Shown here piece by piece: positions 36,743-47,464 of a DNA stretch of 64,000 nucleotides. Each line of letters begins with the position of its first letter. Position 1 is the stretch's first letter. The DNA is from Candidatus Nitronereus thalassa (GTDB taxonomy: Bacteria; Nitrospirota; Nitrospiria; Nitrospirales; UBA8639). Under the pieces are notes generated by a model. The model saw nothing but the letters and a program-made list of their open reading frames with translations, did not search any database and had not been told where the DNA came from. The translations under genes were made by a program, and so were the position numbers. The DNA is taken from positions 1,922,001 through 1,986,000 of the forward strand of contig NZ_JAQOUE010000001.1 in assembly GCF_032191465.1 (NCBI RefSeq), read 5' to 3'.

Positions 36743-37321
36743 ATGGCTAAAGAAATTCCTGTATTTTCCTCGACCAAGACGGAAGAACCCAAAGAGGAAG
36801 TCATCTATTGCCGCGTATTTTGCCAACGAGAAGATCCTTCTCCCTTGCGCTTATTACTCGACTTTCTAAAATCCAAAAGCCAAGTCCCCCTTGTCCCCAA
36901 AATGGATCCCGAAGCGCTGGATGACTGGAGTTGGGCACAAGTTTCCTTGGGGTATCACCGTGAACGAAAACCCATCCAATTATTTTGCGTTCGTGACCGA
37001 GGGACCTATAAAGATGTCTTTGAACAAGAACAGGCCGGATTCAGTGGACAACTCTCGGCCTTTGGCGACCAAGAGGCTGAAATTGCCAGAGAATTCGTGG
37101 TGCGATCCAAATTTATCCTCACCTCCCGACTCATCAAGGATGACATCACCGATGAAGGCTACGATTTTAACGGTTGGATTTTAGAGTTTTTCCAGGATAA
37201 CTGTAATGGGATTGTGCAAATCGATGGGCAGGGCTTTTTTTCGCCAAAAGGCGAACTTATTGTTGATATGCAAAATGATCCGGTCGAGGATTTTTCAACC
37301 CCGCAAATCAAACCCTCCTAA
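36743..37321 (+). CDS. Conserved-looking hypothetical protein
   Basis: 192 aa soluble protein, no signal peptide or membrane helix, and no family I recognise. It is acidic at both ends and mixed alpha/beta in the middle ('KPIQLFCVRDRGTYKDVFEQ', 'FVVRSKFILTSRLIKDDITD', 'GQGFFSPKGELIVDM'). The ATG has GAGG 7 nt upstream. It is convergent with the amidohydrolase. Real coding is likely from length, RBS and even codon use. Confidence 0.7.
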   Translation: MAKEIPVFSSTKTEEPKEEVIYCRVFCQREDPSPLRLLLDFLKSKSQVPLVPKMDPEALDDWSWAQVSLGYHRERKPIQLFCVRDRGTYKDVFEQEQAGFSGQLSAFGDQEAEIAREFVVRSKFILTSRLIKDDITDEGYDFNGWILEFFQDNCNGIVQIDGQGFFSPKGELIVDMQNDPVEDFSTPQIKPS

Positions 37322-37345
37322 GACTATGTATCTAGGGTACCTCTA

Positions 37346-38647
37346 CTAGGAAGGTACGAGACTGTCACACACCGTGGTTCCAAAAGTCCGTTGAGGAATT
37401 TCGGAAATCGCCCCTCGATATCCAACCCCATCTTTGACGACCTCGACCAAGGCATTTTGGTCGAAGAGAGCCGGCTTATTGATTACATCATGGCAACAAA
37501 ACAAGAGGTCTGCACGCTTGCCTGGTACGATACTTCCCGTGTCCTCTTGGCCAATGCGTTCAGCGGCCAGCCCCGTTCCTGCATACCACGCCGATAAGGA
37601 AGAAAGTCCGTCCTCCATTAACGAGACAATTTCCATATAGTTCCGCCCATGCATGTTTGGCAAAATGGGATCGGTACCGGTCAACATTTTTAACCCACTA
37701 ACATGTGCAATGCGAACCGCTTCCGCATGAACGGCAGCCACCTGTTGCACCTTCTCCATGACAAAGGGACTCATGCCCTCGGCGCCCGATAACGACCGGC
37801 TAATCCAAGATGTCGGAGTGACCGTACATCCTTTGGCAAAGGCACGCTCGGCCAGATCCTGATCCATGAAGGAAATATGTTGGATATCTTGAACTCCACA
37901 GTCGATGGCCAACCGGATCCCGCTTTTGCTATGGGCATGAGCGGCCACCATGAGACCTCGCCCCGCCGCTTCATCACAGATGGCCTCCACTTCCGCTTGA
38001 GTAAAATCACGATGCTCTAAATGGTCCGAAGGCGAAATCACACCCGGGCTCGTGCAAATCTTGACCAAATCACCTCCACAGGCCGCGATCTCCCTGACGC
38101 GCTTTCGACAGTCCCAAGGCCCATCCACAATGTTAGAAGGCTGACCAGGACCAGGGGGCCATAACCGCGACACAGCGGCATGACATCGATCCGTCCCACG
38201 AAAATCCGCATGCCCACCCGTGGTAGACAGCATACAGATAGCAATTTTCATCCGTGGGCCAATGATCATGCCTTCATCCACCATGCGCTTAACAAAATGC
38301 GTCGCTCCGCCGACATCCCGAACCGTTGTAACTCCACCATTTACGAGCGTGGTAAATAAAATTTTCTCCGTATACAACAAACCTGCCTGCGTATTCATCG
38401 TATCCATATCTTCGTGACGAATCCCCACCACTGTCACATGGCTATGACAATCAATAAGTCCTGGGGTCACGATGTACGAAGAACAATCCACTCGGCGAAT
38501 GTCAGACCCATTGGGGCCCTGAGAATCATGCGGCTTGAGTGCATGTACTTTTCCCTCATCCATCCACAGATCCACCCCCTCATGAATAGCCTGGGTGGAG
38601 GCAGAAGTCCCGTCATACAATTTTTGGATATTCGAAAAAATAATCAT
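37346..38647 (-). CDS. Metal-dependent amidohydrolase (imidazolonepropionase-like)
   Basis: 433 aa amidohydrolase-superfamily TIM barrel. The first metal motif is 'VTPGLIDCHSHVTVVGI' (HxH). Later ligands are in 'GLMVAAHAHSKSGIRLAI', 'GVQDIQHISFMDQDLAERA' and the Asp in 'LKMLTGTDPILPNMHG'. The N- and C-terminal beta-sandwich ('GSIVPGKRADLLFC') is standard. Close relatives hydrolyse dipeptides or amide bonds (Xaa-Pro/Arg dipeptidases) and imidazolonepropionate; the substrate is not predictable here, and there are no hut genes nearby. No signal peptide. Confidence 0.9.
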   Translation of the reverse strand: MIIFSNIQKLYDGTSASTQAIHEGVDLWMDEGKVHALKPHDSQGPNGSDIRRVDCSSYIVTPGLIDCHSHVTVVGIRHEDMDTMNTQAGLLYTEKILFTTLVNGGVTTVRDVGGATHFVKRMVDEGMIIGPRMKIAICMLSTTGGHADFRGTDRCHAAVSRLWPPGPGQPSNIVDGPWDCRKRVREIAACGGDLVKICTSPGVISPSDHLEHRDFTQAEVEAICDEAAGRGLMVAAHAHSKSGIRLAIDCGVQDIQHISFMDQDLAERAFAKGCTVTPTSWISRSLSGAEGMSPFVMEKVQQVAAVHAEAVRIAHVSGLKMLTGTDPILPNMHGRNYMEIVSLMEDGLSSLSAWYAGTGLAAERIGQEDTGSIVPGKRADLLFCCHDVINKPALFDQNALVEVVKDGVGYRGAISEIPQRTFGTTVCDSLVPS

Positions 38648-38990
38648 GATCTATTTCCGGTTGCCGATAGAATACGCTCGCTAAAGTTTCTCTAGCGTAT
38701 TCCAGAGAATTTCTCAATAGGACCACGAGGGTTCGCGCTTGAATTCTTAACCTTCCTAGGGCCTATTCTGCCACAGAACGAGAATGCTTCCCTGTCGACT
38801 TGGCAGAATTTACCCAACCATGATAGGTTAGCTCCTCTCTTTTTGTGATATTCTTTGAACTCGCATTGGTTCTCTAGCCTGGTAGCCATAACTCAATTCT
38901 GCGAAGGTCCCTTGCATTCCCTGCAGCTCCAACATGATCAACCTCACCATGTAATTCAAAATCGACGTTGTGGCACATCAAACAGGGTGA
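38648..38990. other. Divergent intergenic region upstream of gcvP
   Basis: About 340 bp. It holds a perfect 9-bp inverted repeat at 38670-38702 (GAATACGCT / AGCGTATTC, 15-nt loop) just upstream of the amidohydrolase start. I looked for a glycine riboswitch before gcvP and saw no convincing tandem aptamer. No gene recognised. Confidence 0.45.
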
Positions 38991-41942
38991 ATGGACACTG
39001 TCAATGCCCAATTCTTATCACCATATCATGAGTATCTATTTATGAGTCCTCAATCGGAACACCGTTGGTTCTTTGAACCAGAAACTTTCCCTGTCAGGCA
39101 CATTGGCTCCACCGACGCAGAAGTCCAAGAAATGTTGGAGGTGTTGGGTTTGCCCTCCCTTGATGCGTTAGTACAGGCAACCATTCCCCAGGACATTCGT
39201 TTGCAGAATCCTTTAAATCTGCCCTCGCAACGGACCGAACAGGATGTGTTGGGCGAAATGAAAACCATGGCCCAACAAAACACCGTATATCGCTCGTTTA
39301 TTGGGATGGGATATTACGATTGCGTCACTCCGCCAGTCATTCTTCGAAATATTTTGGAGAACCCCGCTTGGTACACCCAATACACTCCCTATCAAGCAGA
39401 GTTGGCCCAGGGCCGCTTAGAAGCTCTCCTGAATTTTCAGACCATGGTCACGGATCTCACGGGGCTCCCACTAGCCAACGCTTCACTATTGGATGAAGGG
39501 ACAGCCGCAGCCGAAGCCATGGCCATGTGTTTCGCGATCGGGAAATCCTCACGGCCCGCATTCTTTGCCTCGAAAGGATGCCACCCACAAACATTGGCGG
39601 TCGTACAAACCCGGGCGGAATCACTTGGGATTACGCTGGACATTGGGATGGTCGATAATATTGATTGGGAACAACATGCATACTGTGGCCTTCTTCTCCA
39701 GTACCCCACGACGGATGGCTTTCTTCGCAACTATCAGGATTTAGCCCAACGCGCCCATGAAGCTGGGACTCATGTTGTGGTTGCGACAGATTTGTTAGCC
39801 CTCACCCTGCTCAAACCACCAGGCGAATTCGGCGCTGACATTGCCATTGGATCGAGTCAACGATTTGGCGTCCCGCTTGGTTTTGGCGGTCCACACGCGG
39901 CCTTCCTTTCGACCAAGGAGGAGTTCGCCAGGCAAATGCCAGGACGCATTGTGGGAGCATCCAAAGATGCCAAGGGCAAGACAGCCTATCGCCTCGCCCT
40001 TCAGACACGGGAACAACACATTCGTCGGGATCGTGCCACGAGTAACATTTGCACAGCACAAGTTCTGCTCGCCAATATCGCCGGTCTCTATGCGGTCTAT
40101 CATGGCCCCAATGGACTCAAGCGAATGGCTGAACGGGTCCACGGAATGACGCAGGTGTTAGTCGAAGGATTGACCCGATTGGGGTGTCAGGTCACAGATG
40201 AAATGTTTTTCGATACCATTCGCGTCTCTTCTGTTTCGTTAAAGCCTGAGAATATCCTCAAGCAAGCGACACATCATGGTCTTAACCTTCGTTCTTTTGA
40301 GGATGGATCGTTCGGCATCTCCTTGGACGAAGCCACAACTCTGGACGACCTTGAAACCCTGTTTAAAACCTTCTCGAAAGATGGGCGAATTTGGTTTAGC
40401 CCCAAAGAACTGGCTGAAGCCTTGACCGTCTCCATTCCTGCGCCATTTGCTCGAACCACCCCTTTTCTGACGCATGAAGTGTTTAATCGTTATCACTCGG
40501 AACACGAGTTGTTGCGTTACATGCACCGGCTCCAATCTCGCGATCTTTCCTTAGTGCATTCGATGATTCCTCTGGGATCATGCACCATGAAACTCAATGC
40601 CACCTCGGAAATGATCCCAGTGACGTGGCCGGAATTTAGCCGGATCCATCCATTTGCGCCCCAGGACCAGACTGCCGGATATAATCAATTATTTCAGCAA
40701 CTAGAATCCTGGCTCTCGGAAATTACCGGATTTTCTGGAGTCTCTTTGCAACCGAATGCAGGATCTCAGGGTGAATATGCCGGGTTGATGGTAATACGAG
40801 CGTATCAAAAACACCGGGGAGAGGCACAACGAAACATCTGCCTCATTCCGGTATCGGCCCATGGAACCAACCCAGCCAGCGCGGTAATTGCGGGCCTCAA
40901 AGTCGTGCCGGTATCGTGCGACAAACAAGGCAATATCGATGTTGCGGATCTTCAAGCCAAAGCCAGCCAGCATCGAGAACAGCTCGCCGCTCTGATGGTC
41001 ACTTATCCTTCAACGCATGGGGTCTTTGAAGAATCGATTCGGGAAGTCTGCAAAATTGTCCATGAACACGGCGGACAAGTGTATATGGATGGCGCCAATA
41101 TGAATGCCATGGTGGGCCTGTGCCGCCCCGGAGACATAGGCGCGGATGTCTGTCATCTGAACCTGCACAAAACTTTTTGCATTCCCCATGGAGGAGGTGG
41201 TCCAGGCATGGGCCCCATTGCGGCGGCGAGTCACTTAACTCCTTTCTTACCTGGACACCCCATTCGTAATCCCAGTGGCGACCAGGCGATCGGCGCCATA
41301 TCCGCCGCGCCCTATGGAAGTCCCAGCATACTCCCAATTTCCTGGGCCTTCATTGCCTTAATGGGCGGTGATGGGCTCACCCATTCGACAAAAGTCGCTA
41401 TTCTCAATGCCAACTATATGGCCAAACGCCTTGAGAAAGACTATAGGGTATTATTCCGAGGAAAAAATGGACTGTCAGCCCACGAATTTATTCTGGATCT
41501 GCGTCCCTTTAAGAAATCAGCCGATATCGAAGTCGAAGACGTGGCCAAACGATTAATGGATTTTGGCTTTCATGCGCCCACGATTTCCTGGCCGGTCGCT
41601 GGAACCATGATGATCGAACCCACCGAAAGCGAATCCAAGGCTGAACTGGATCGATACTGTGAGGCACTGATAACTATCCGTAAAGAAATTGAAGCTATCG
41701 AAGAGGGGCGACTTCCTCGGGATGACAACCCTTTGAAGAACGCTCCCCATACCATCGATGTCGTCACCAGTTCTCAATGGGTACACCCCTATACGCAAGA
41801 ACAGGCGGCATTTCCCGCGCCCTGGTTACGTGACTATAAATTTTGGCCCTCTGTGTCTCGAATCGATAATGCCTATGGCGACCGTAACCTCGTATGCACC
41901 TGCCCACCAATGGAAGACATAATAAAAAAACCGGAAGCATAG
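38991..41942 (+). CDS. gcvP: Glycine dehydrogenase (decarboxylating), P-protein
   Basis: 983 aa, single-chain (fused alpha2-type) P-protein of the glycine cleavage system. The N-terminal half has '[20 protein letters not shown]' and '[20 protein letters not shown]'. The C-terminal half carries the PLP lysine, Lys727, in '[20 protein letters not shown]', plus '[12 protein letters not shown]' and '[14 protein letters not shown]'. It decarboxylates glycine and loads aminomethyl onto lipoyl H-protein. Running in reverse, the system can fix carbon. gcvT is about 9 kb away, and gcvH is not in this window. A downstream in-frame ATG (39042) is a weaker alternative start. Confidence 0.97.
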   Translation: MDTVNAQFLSPYHEYLFMSPQSEHRWFFEPETFPVRHIGSTDAEVQEMLEVLGLPSLDALVQATIPQDIRLQNPLNLPSQRTEQDVLGEMKTMAQQNTVYRSFIGMGYYDCVTPPVILRNILENPAWYTQYTPYQAELAQGRLEALLNFQTMVTDLTGLPLANASLLDEGTAAAEAMAMCFAIGKSSRPAFFASKGCHPQTLAVVQTRAESLGITLDIGMVDNIDWEQHAYCGLLLQYPTTDGFLRNYQDLAQRAHEAGTHVVVATDLLALTLLKPPGEFGADIAIGSSQRFGVPLGFGGPHAAFLSTKEEFARQMPGRIVGASKDAKGKTAYRLALQTREQHIRRDRATSNICTAQVLLANIAGLYAVYHGPNGLKRMAERVHGMTQVLVEGLTRLGCQVTDEMFFDTIRVSSVSLKPENILKQATHHGLNLRSFEDGSFGISLDEATTLDDLETLFKTFSKDGRIWFSPKELAEALTVSIPAPFARTTPFLTHEVFNRYHSEHELLRYMHRLQSRDLSLVHSMIPLGSCTMKLNATSEMIPVTWPEFSRIHPFAPQDQTAGYNQLFQQLESWLSEITGFSGVSLQPNAGSQGEYAGLMVIRAYQKHRGEAQRNICLIPVSAHGTNPASAVIAGLKVVPVSCDKQGNIDVADLQAKASQHREQLAALMVTYPSTHGVFEESIREVCKIVHEHGGQVYMDGANMNAMVGLCRPGDIGADVCHLNLHKTFCIPHGGGGPGMGPIAAASHLTPFLPGHPIRNPSGDQAIGAISAAPYGSPSILPISWAFIALMGGDGLTHSTKVAILNANYMAKRLEKDYRVLFRGKNGLSAHEFILDLRPFKKSADIEVEDVAKRLMDFGFHAPTISWPVAGTMMIEPTESESKAELDRYCEALITIRKEIEAIEEGRLPRDDNPLKNAPHTIDVVTSSQWVHPYTQEQAAFPAPWLRDYKFWPSVSRIDNAYGDRNLVCTCPPMEDIIKKPEA

Positions 41943-41960
41943 TCTGGTTTTAAAATCATC

Positions 41961-42716
41961 ATGAGCAGTGCCCTTTCATTGACCCTTCGATCCTTTCTTC
42001 CATATTCAACTAGATATCTGTTTCGACATCCGACAAAAATTGATCGGCTTCTTCAATATTGGACGGATTATTCCGGACGCTATGTAAAGATGGCAGATCT
42101 GACTGGAAAGGAACTGGGCTTGGCCATTGAATTTTTTAAATACCTTGAATTAAAGGAGCCCTTATTCCAACAGTTACATGGACTAAGAGTTATCCACATG
42201 CATCACATGGTCTATTATGTCATGACCAGATTGTTGAAGCCGGACATTATTGTGGAAACGGGGGTTAATGAAGGGATTTCTTCTGCTTTCATCCTTTATG
42301 CCATGGAGCACAATCAACATGGAAAACTCTACTCCATAGACTTACCGAATATTGATGTCGAACTTTACCCAGGAGGGCCCAGGCAAACAGACGGCGTCCC
42401 CGATGAAAAAGGAACCGGCTATCTCGTTCCCCATCACCTGCGTTCACGATGGGAATTAAGGTTGGGGGATGCTAAGGATCTTCTACCTGAACTTCTTCCC
42501 ACACTGCCAAAAATTGACATATTTATTCATGATAGTCTCCACTCCTACGACCATATGTTTTTCGAATATCAAGCAGCTTGGCCCTACCTGAAACCTCAAG
42601 GGATCCTTCTTTCGGATGACATTGACTATAATAATGCCTTCGATGATTTCACCAGGGAAGTGCAAGGCCAACCCATTAGGTTTAATGCCAAGGTAGGGGC
42701 TTTGAAGAAATCTTAA
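41961..42716 (+). CDS. Class I SAM methyltransferase / cephalosporin hydroxylase-like protein
   Basis: 251 aa. The core 'PDIIVETGVNEGISSAFILY', 'GKLYSIDLPNID' and 'KIDIFIHDSLHSYDHMFFEY' matches Methyltransf_24/CmcI-type class I SAM-binding folds, in which Glu in 'ETGVNEG' and the two Asp hold SAM and a metal. Such enzymes often methylate small metabolites or sugars. It starts 18 bp after the gcvP stop, so it may be in its transcript, without an obvious functional link. Confidence 0.82.
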   Translation: MSSALSLTLRSFLPYSTRYLFRHPTKIDRLLQYWTDYSGRYVKMADLTGKELGLAIEFFKYLELKEPLFQQLHGLRVIHMHHMVYYVMTRLLKPDIIVETGVNEGISSAFILYAMEHNQHGKLYSIDLPNIDVELYPGGPRQTDGVPDEKGTGYLVPHHLRSRWELRLGDAKDLLPELLPTLPKIDIFIHDSLHSYDHMFFEYQAAWPYLKPQGILLSDDIDYNNAFDDFTREVQGQPIRFNAKVGALKKS

Positions 42717-42805
42717 GGTCTTTATCAGAAATTACCTGGATTCCTTTTTTCCTTCTTCATCGAATTCCTTTCCAAAAAACAAATGAATTTTTGAAGTCAC
42801 CTTGC

Positions 42806-43210
42806 CTATACCTTCACTGAAGCCCTCAACAAATCCTTCCAGGTGAGGACGCCGACAATGGCACCATCTTTATTAGTAACAGGAAGGCAGGAAATATTGT
42901 GTTGCAGTAATGTCTCGACAGCGTCCTCAAGCGTCGTATCTTGTGCCACACTGATCGGTTTTCGACTCATGATCTGATGGGCCCGCTTTTGCAGCGTGGC
43001 CAAATCGCGAGTGGTTTCTGAGAGCGTGTCAATAAACGGACTAATGGATTTCAAAAGGTCACGATCGGAGATGACTCCCATGAGCCGATTCCCGCTCACC
43101 ACCAGCACATGATGAAACCGATGCTGCTTAAACACGTCTCGAATACGAGCCAAGGTATCATCCATGTCCACCGTCACGATTTTTCGACTCATGATCATTT
43201 CGACCGTCAT
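42806..43210 (-). CDS. Two-CBS-domain protein
   Basis: 134 aa made of a tandem CBS pair: 'VEMIMSRKIVTVDMDDTLAR', 'HHVLVVSGNRLMGVISDRDL', then 'HQIMSRKPISVAQDTTLEDA' and 'ISCLPVTNKDGAIVGVLTW'. Stand-alone CBS pairs bind adenosine nucleotides and act as energy-state sensors for partner proteins. GAAGGAG 8 nt before the ATG is a strong RBS. It is divergent from the symporter gene. Confidence 0.93.
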   Translation of the reverse strand: MTVEMIMSRKIVTVDMDDTLARIRDVFKQHRFHHVLVVSGNRLMGVISDRDLLKSISPFIDTLSETTRDLATLQKRAHQIMSRKPISVAQDTTLEDAVETLLQHNISCLPVTNKDGAIVGVLTWKDLLRASVKV

Positions 43211-43353
43211 AACATAGCTCCTTCTCGAAACTCTCGAACGCCATACAGTACTCCAAACAGTTCGGCATCACAATTTCAAAGGACAGCATTGGTGAGATGC
43301 TCAAAGAGAAAGAATTCTGTATGATGGCGTAGGCCACAGACCTTCAATTTCCC

Positions 43354-44595
43354 ATGAGTACGAAAAATCCCAACAAATTGCTTTTTGCCATTCTTCTTGG
43401 AATCACGATCGGCATTATCGTCGGAGGGTTTACGCCAGACATTGGCCGGTCGGTCCAATTCCTAGGAGACCTTTTTCTACGTGCCCTGTTTGTGATGGTG
43501 GTTCCGTTGGTCATCAGTTCCATGATCGTGGGCGTGAGCAGTCTGGGCGATGTTCGTCAACTGGGGCCTTTGGGAAGCCGTACCGTGCTCTTTTTTATGG
43601 CCACCACAGGAATCGCGGTCATTATTGGACTGTTACTCGTCCTGCTGATTCACCCCGGCACACCAGGCACTGGGCCAGAGTCGCAGGATCTCACGAATCT
43701 CGCCGAACGAATGGATCATAAACCGGATACGGTTGCTGGCCTTCTCCAAACCCTACTCACCACCTTGGTTCCCAAAAATCTCTTTGCCGCCATGGTGAAT
43801 GTAGAAGTCTTGCCCCTCATTATTTTTTCCCTGATTTTTGGAGGTGTTCTGACCACGCTTGGAGAAAAAGGCGCGATCGTCATTCGGTTTTTTGATGGAG
43901 TCAATGACGCGATCATGGCGATGGTCCATTTATTGATGTGGACGGCACCAATGGGAATCGGGGCACTCATCGCCGGTCGGCTGGGAGAAGCGGGTGGCTT
44001 TAGCGGCTTTTGGCCGCAACTCGTCTCATTGGGCGCATATGCTGCCACGGTGATTATTGCGTTGCTGATTCATGCGCTGGTAATCCTCCCCCTTATTCTC
44101 CAGTTCATCGGAAAACAATCAGTCCCCGCCTATGCCAGAAATCTGAGCACGGCGCTCACGACCGCGTTTTCCACCAGCTCTAGCTCGGCGACGCTTCCGT
44201 TAACCATGGAAGCGGTGATTGATGAACACGGCATTTCCTCACGAACCGCCCGGTTTGTGCTCCCCCTCGGAGCCACGATTAATATGAACGGGACGGCATT
44301 GTATGAAGCCGTAGCCGCCGTGTTTATCGCACAATCCTATGGGATTGAGTTGAGCCTTGCGCAGACCGTGATTGTAGTATTAACGGCGACGCTGGCAGGT
44401 GTTGGAGCGGCGGGAATCCCTGAGGCTGGACTGGTCACCATGGTGATCGTACTGAAAGCCGTGGGCTTGCCCATTGAAGGCATTGGGTTGATTCTCGTTA
44501 TTGATTGGTTTCTCGACCGTTGCCGAACCACGGTCAATGTTTGGGGAGATGCGGTGGGGGCGGCGGTTATTGATAAATTGGAGAATACAACCTAG
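43354..44595 (+). CDS. Dicarboxylate/amino acid:cation symporter (DAACS family)
   Basis: 413 aa integral membrane transporter with eight helices and two re-entrant loops. The family's 'SSSSATLPLTMEAV' (re-entrant hairpin 1) and 'PLGATINMNGTALYEAVAAV' (helix 7) are clear, with 'GVGAAGIPEAGLVTMVIVL' (hairpin 2) and a final 'DRCRTTVNVWGDAVGA' helix 8 for substrate carboxylate binding. It imports glutamate, aspartate or C4-dicarboxylates with Na+ or H+. Uptake of organic acids by a nitrite oxidiser supports some mixotrophy. Cation choice cannot be read from sequence alone. Confidence 0.93.
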   Translation: MSTKNPNKLLFAILLGITIGIIVGGFTPDIGRSVQFLGDLFLRALFVMVVPLVISSMIVGVSSLGDVRQLGPLGSRTVLFFMATTGIAVIIGLLLVLLIHPGTPGTGPESQDLTNLAERMDHKPDTVAGLLQTLLTTLVPKNLFAAMVNVEVLPLIIFSLIFGGVLTTLGEKGAIVIRFFDGVNDAIMAMVHLLMWTAPMGIGALIAGRLGEAGGFSGFWPQLVSLGAYAATVIIALLIHALVILPLILQFIGKQSVPAYARNLSTALTTAFSTSSSSATLPLTMEAVIDEHGISSRTARFVLPLGATINMNGTALYEAVAAVFIAQSYGIELSLAQTVIVVLTATLAGVGAAGIPEAGLVTMVIVLKAVGLPIEGIGLILVIDWFLDRCRTTVNVWGDAVGAAVIDKLENTT

Positions 44596-44716
44596 CAAGG
44601 AAAATTTAATGTTCTGATAATTTTTCCTACTTTTCCTGCCATTTAAATTATCCGCTTTTTAAATCACTTCACACCCCGTCACATTTTTCCGATATAATGT
44701 CTAGAGGGAGGTATAC

Positions 44717-46369
44717 ATGATTTCCTCTCATACTATTGGTTCCCTTCTTCTCGATCGCCTGCATCAGCTGGGGCTAAAGCATATCTTTGGCATACCTGGC
44801 GATTACGTCCTCACGCTTTTTCAACTGATCGAAGAATCCCCAATTCAGCATATCGGGACCACTCGGGAAGATTGCGCGGGATTTGCCGCTGACGCCTATG
44901 CGCGTATTCACGGCATCGGCGGAGCCTGCATCACCTATTGTGTAGGAGGGCTCAATATCGTCAACGCCACAGCCTGTGCCTATGCGGAACGGTCCCCCGT
45001 GGTCATTCTGTCCGGATCACCAGGCATGGCAGAACGCGTGAATAATCCCTTTCTCCACCACATGGTGCAGGATTTTTCCACGCAACGAGATGTCTTTGAA
45101 AAAGTCACTGTAGCCTCGATCGTAATCGACGACCCCCTGACCGCCGAGCGGAAGATCGACCGAGCGCTCACCGCATTGCTGAAATATAAACGTCCTATTT
45201 ACCTAGAAATTCCTCGGGACAAAGTCCTGTCTCCAGTTCAGGTAGCCTCCCCGAGATTTCCCGACGTCACAGAATGTGAAAGTGATCCCGCGGCCTTAAA
45301 AGAAGCCGTGGCGGAAGTCCGGGGGATTCTCTCGGGCTCGGAACGTCCCGTCATTCTGGCGGGTGCAGAATTGTTCCGGTTTGGATTGGAAAAGGAACTC
45401 ACCACCTTGGTGGAACACATGCATGCACCCGTGGCGACAACGTTGTTGGGAAAATCGGTGATTCGTGAAGATCACCCGCTGTATATTGGCGTGTACGGTG
45501 GACTAGTGGGTCGCCAGGAAATCTTGGACTTTGTAGACCAGGCCGATTGCCTGCTCACACTCGGCACGCTGCTTACGGATATCGAAGACGTCAAGGCACA
45601 TTCAACTCTACTGGCAGCTGGCCGCACCATTCACGCCACGGCGGAGACCATCGCCATCAAGCATCATCGCTATGAAAACGTTCGGTTCGAAGATTTCATT
45701 CGTGCGCTGGCATCGTCCCCTTTGCCGGCCTTTCCTTCTCGTCCCTTACCCGCCCTGGACAGTGTTCAGTATGAAAAGCCTCCCGCCCACACCCCAGTCA
45801 CGCTCCGAAACATGTTTGGATATTTGGACGGTCTCCTCAACGACCAAACCATTGTCATTGCGGACGTTGGCGAATCACTCTTTGCTGCAGCAGATTTGCA
45901 CGTTCACCAAAGCGCGGAATTTCTCTCACCTGCTTATTACACCTCTATGGGCTTTAGCGTTCCAGCGGCTTTGGGCGCCGGGTTGGCGAACCCCAAACTA
46001 CGCCCCATCGTCCTTGTGGGAGATGGCGCATTTCAGATGACCGGCACGGAGCTTTCGACCTGTTTACGGTATGGCCAATCTCCTATTGTAATTGTGCTGA
46101 ATAATCGAGGGTACACAACCGAGCGAGAAATTATGGAGGGCCCATTCAACGATATTCAGGAATGGCAATACGAAAAAGTCTGTGATCTGATCGGCAGCGG
46201 GACAGGACACAGAGCCGAAACATTTGGAGAATTCCAGAGTGCCTTAGACCAGGCCTTTGCCGACACTCAACATCTCCATGTGTTAAATGTGCTGCTCGAT
46301 CCCAAAGATCGTTCAACAGCCATGACCCGAGTCGCCCAGCGATTGGCAAAGCGTTTATCCACTGGGTAA
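44717..46369 (+). CDS. Thiamine-diphosphate 2-oxoacid decarboxylase (pyruvate/indolepyruvate decarboxylase-like)
   Basis: 550 aa. The N-terminal TPP-binding domain has 'HIFGIPGDYVLTLFQLI' and the catalytic-type Glu in 'TTREDCAGFAADAYARI', then 'YCVGGLNIVNATACAYAERS'. The C-terminal TPP motif is 'VLVGDGAFQMTGTELSTC' with 'VLNNRGYTTEREIMEGPFND'. This wording matches alpha-keto acid decarboxylases (PDC/IPDC/KDC), not acetolactate synthase. It would turn pyruvate or branched/aromatic 2-oxoacids into aldehydes. A GGGAGG RBS lies 6 nt before the ATG. It is separated from the symporter by about 120 bp. Confidence 0.9.
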   Translation: MISSHTIGSLLLDRLHQLGLKHIFGIPGDYVLTLFQLIEESPIQHIGTTREDCAGFAADAYARIHGIGGACITYCVGGLNIVNATACAYAERSPVVILSGSPGMAERVNNPFLHHMVQDFSTQRDVFEKVTVASIVIDDPLTAERKIDRALTALLKYKRPIYLEIPRDKVLSPVQVASPRFPDVTECESDPAALKEAVAEVRGILSGSERPVILAGAELFRFGLEKELTTLVEHMHAPVATTLLGKSVIREDHPLYIGVYGGLVGRQEILDFVDQADCLLTLGTLLTDIEDVKAHSTLLAAGRTIHATAETIAIKHHRYENVRFEDFIRALASSPLPAFPSRPLPALDSVQYEKPPAHTPVTLRNMFGYLDGLLNDQTIVIADVGESLFAAADLHVHQSAEFLSPAYYTSMGFSVPAALGAGLANPKLRPIVLVGDGAFQMTGTELSTCLRYGQSPIVIVLNNRGYTTEREIMEGPFNDIQEWQYEKVCDLIGSGTGHRAETFGEFQSALDQAFADTQHLHVLNVLLDPKDRSTAMTRVAQRLAKRLSTG

Positions 46370-46693
46370 AATTGACACACTCCCTGCTGGCCATCTACGA
46401 AAGCCCCTCATCTCCTTCTGCAAACAATGGAATCACAATAAGCTTTAACCCCTAGATATTAACACCATACGAATATTGGCGTATTCAATCTCACCCCTAC
46501 GTAGCTTATCAAATACACTTTCCAAAATTGCTTGCGACTGTAAGATTTATAGTGGACATTTTTTAATTAACCGCCCTCGCAATACCTTCACATTTTTTCA
46601 TCATTCCCGAATGCGATTGCGAATTGACAAACTCCAACAACCTGTGGCCTATTTGGATAACTGGCTCATTTCCCCTCAGCAGGCAAGATTTTC
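46370..46693. other. Intergenic region before the 2OG-Fe(II) oxygenase gene
   Basis: About 320 bp, AT-rich. A 73-codon frame with a TTG start spans the second part but has no RBS and no family match. No RNA gene recognised. Confidence 0.4.
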
Positions 46694-47371
46694 ATGAAAA
46701 CCCGTTTCAAAGAATTTAATCCCAAAAAATTTAGTTTCCATAAGGACCCGGTGCTAGTGCTCGAAGATTTTTGGTCGAAGGAGGAGCGCGATACGTTCCT
46801 TGCGGCAATGGCCCAAGCAGAATGGAAAAAACGTTCGGAAATTCAGGCCACAGATTTAGCCTTCCCCAACTGTGGAGATTGGCTCAAAGCCCAAATTGCC
46901 CCAACAGAAGGATCAGTACTGCTCAATCGCATGGCGCTGCCCTGTATCGCCGACTATATTGAATCTTTTCCTCGAATCAAACAACGACACATGGGGTTCA
47001 GTTACTACTCCTATGGGGCAGGAGATTGCCTCTCCACTCATGATGATACCGACGAGCAATATGCCAGAATGGACGCAGTACCAGGACAAACCCCACAATC
47101 ATTACCCCCGCAACGTCGGATCGCAGTTGTGAGCTACTTTCATCATGAATGGAATCCAGATTGGGGAGGCGAGCTCATTGTGTATGACAGTCGCAAAAAA
47201 AAGGATGGCCAAGTCCGCCTGGAAGTTTCGTACTGCCTGGAACCAAAACCTGGATCCATCGTATTTTTCACCGTGCCCAGATTCCATCGAGTCTGCCGCG
47301 TAGACCCCCTGGCCAACGAGCATAGACGAATGTCCATTGCCGGATGGTTCATGACCGAACACTATTCTTAA
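46694..47371 (+). CDS. 2-oxoglutarate/Fe(II)-dependent oxygenase
   Basis: 225 aa, a double-stranded beta-helix prolyl-hydroxylase-like protein. The iron triad HxD...H is His116, Asp118 ('LSTHDDTDEQY') and His198 ('PRFHRVCRV'), with Arg211 or Arg212 for 2-oxoglutarate 13-14 residues later. 'HHEWNPDWGGELIVYDS' matches the family's 'LN..W....GG.L..' strand. It hydroxylates an unknown protein or metabolite. It is monocistronic, and the dispersed repeat lies just downstream. Confidence 0.85.
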   Translation: MKTRFKEFNPKKFSFHKDPVLVLEDFWSKEERDTFLAAMAQAEWKKRSEIQATDLAFPNCGDWLKAQIAPTEGSVLLNRMALPCIADYIESFPRIKQRHMGFSYYSYGAGDCLSTHDDTDEQYARMDAVPGQTPQSLPPQRRIAVVSYFHHEWNPDWGGELIVYDSRKKKDGQVRLEVSYCLEPKPGSIVFFTVPRFHRVCRVDPLANEHRRMSIAGWFMTEHYS

Positions 47372-47464
47372 TCGCACCCTCTCTCGCCAAGCCACAGAGC
47401 GCGATCTAATTATCTTCTTTTTGATCCAGGGGGATTCTGTTGATTGAGTTCTAGAAGTATTTAT

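Noticed and set aside
38648-38990. Glycine riboswitch before gcvP
   Set aside because: No tandem aptamer-like sequence could be recognised by eye; a covariance search would settle it.
46476-46697. 73-codon frame before the oxygenase gene
   Set aside because: TTG start without an RBS, AT-rich and no family match.
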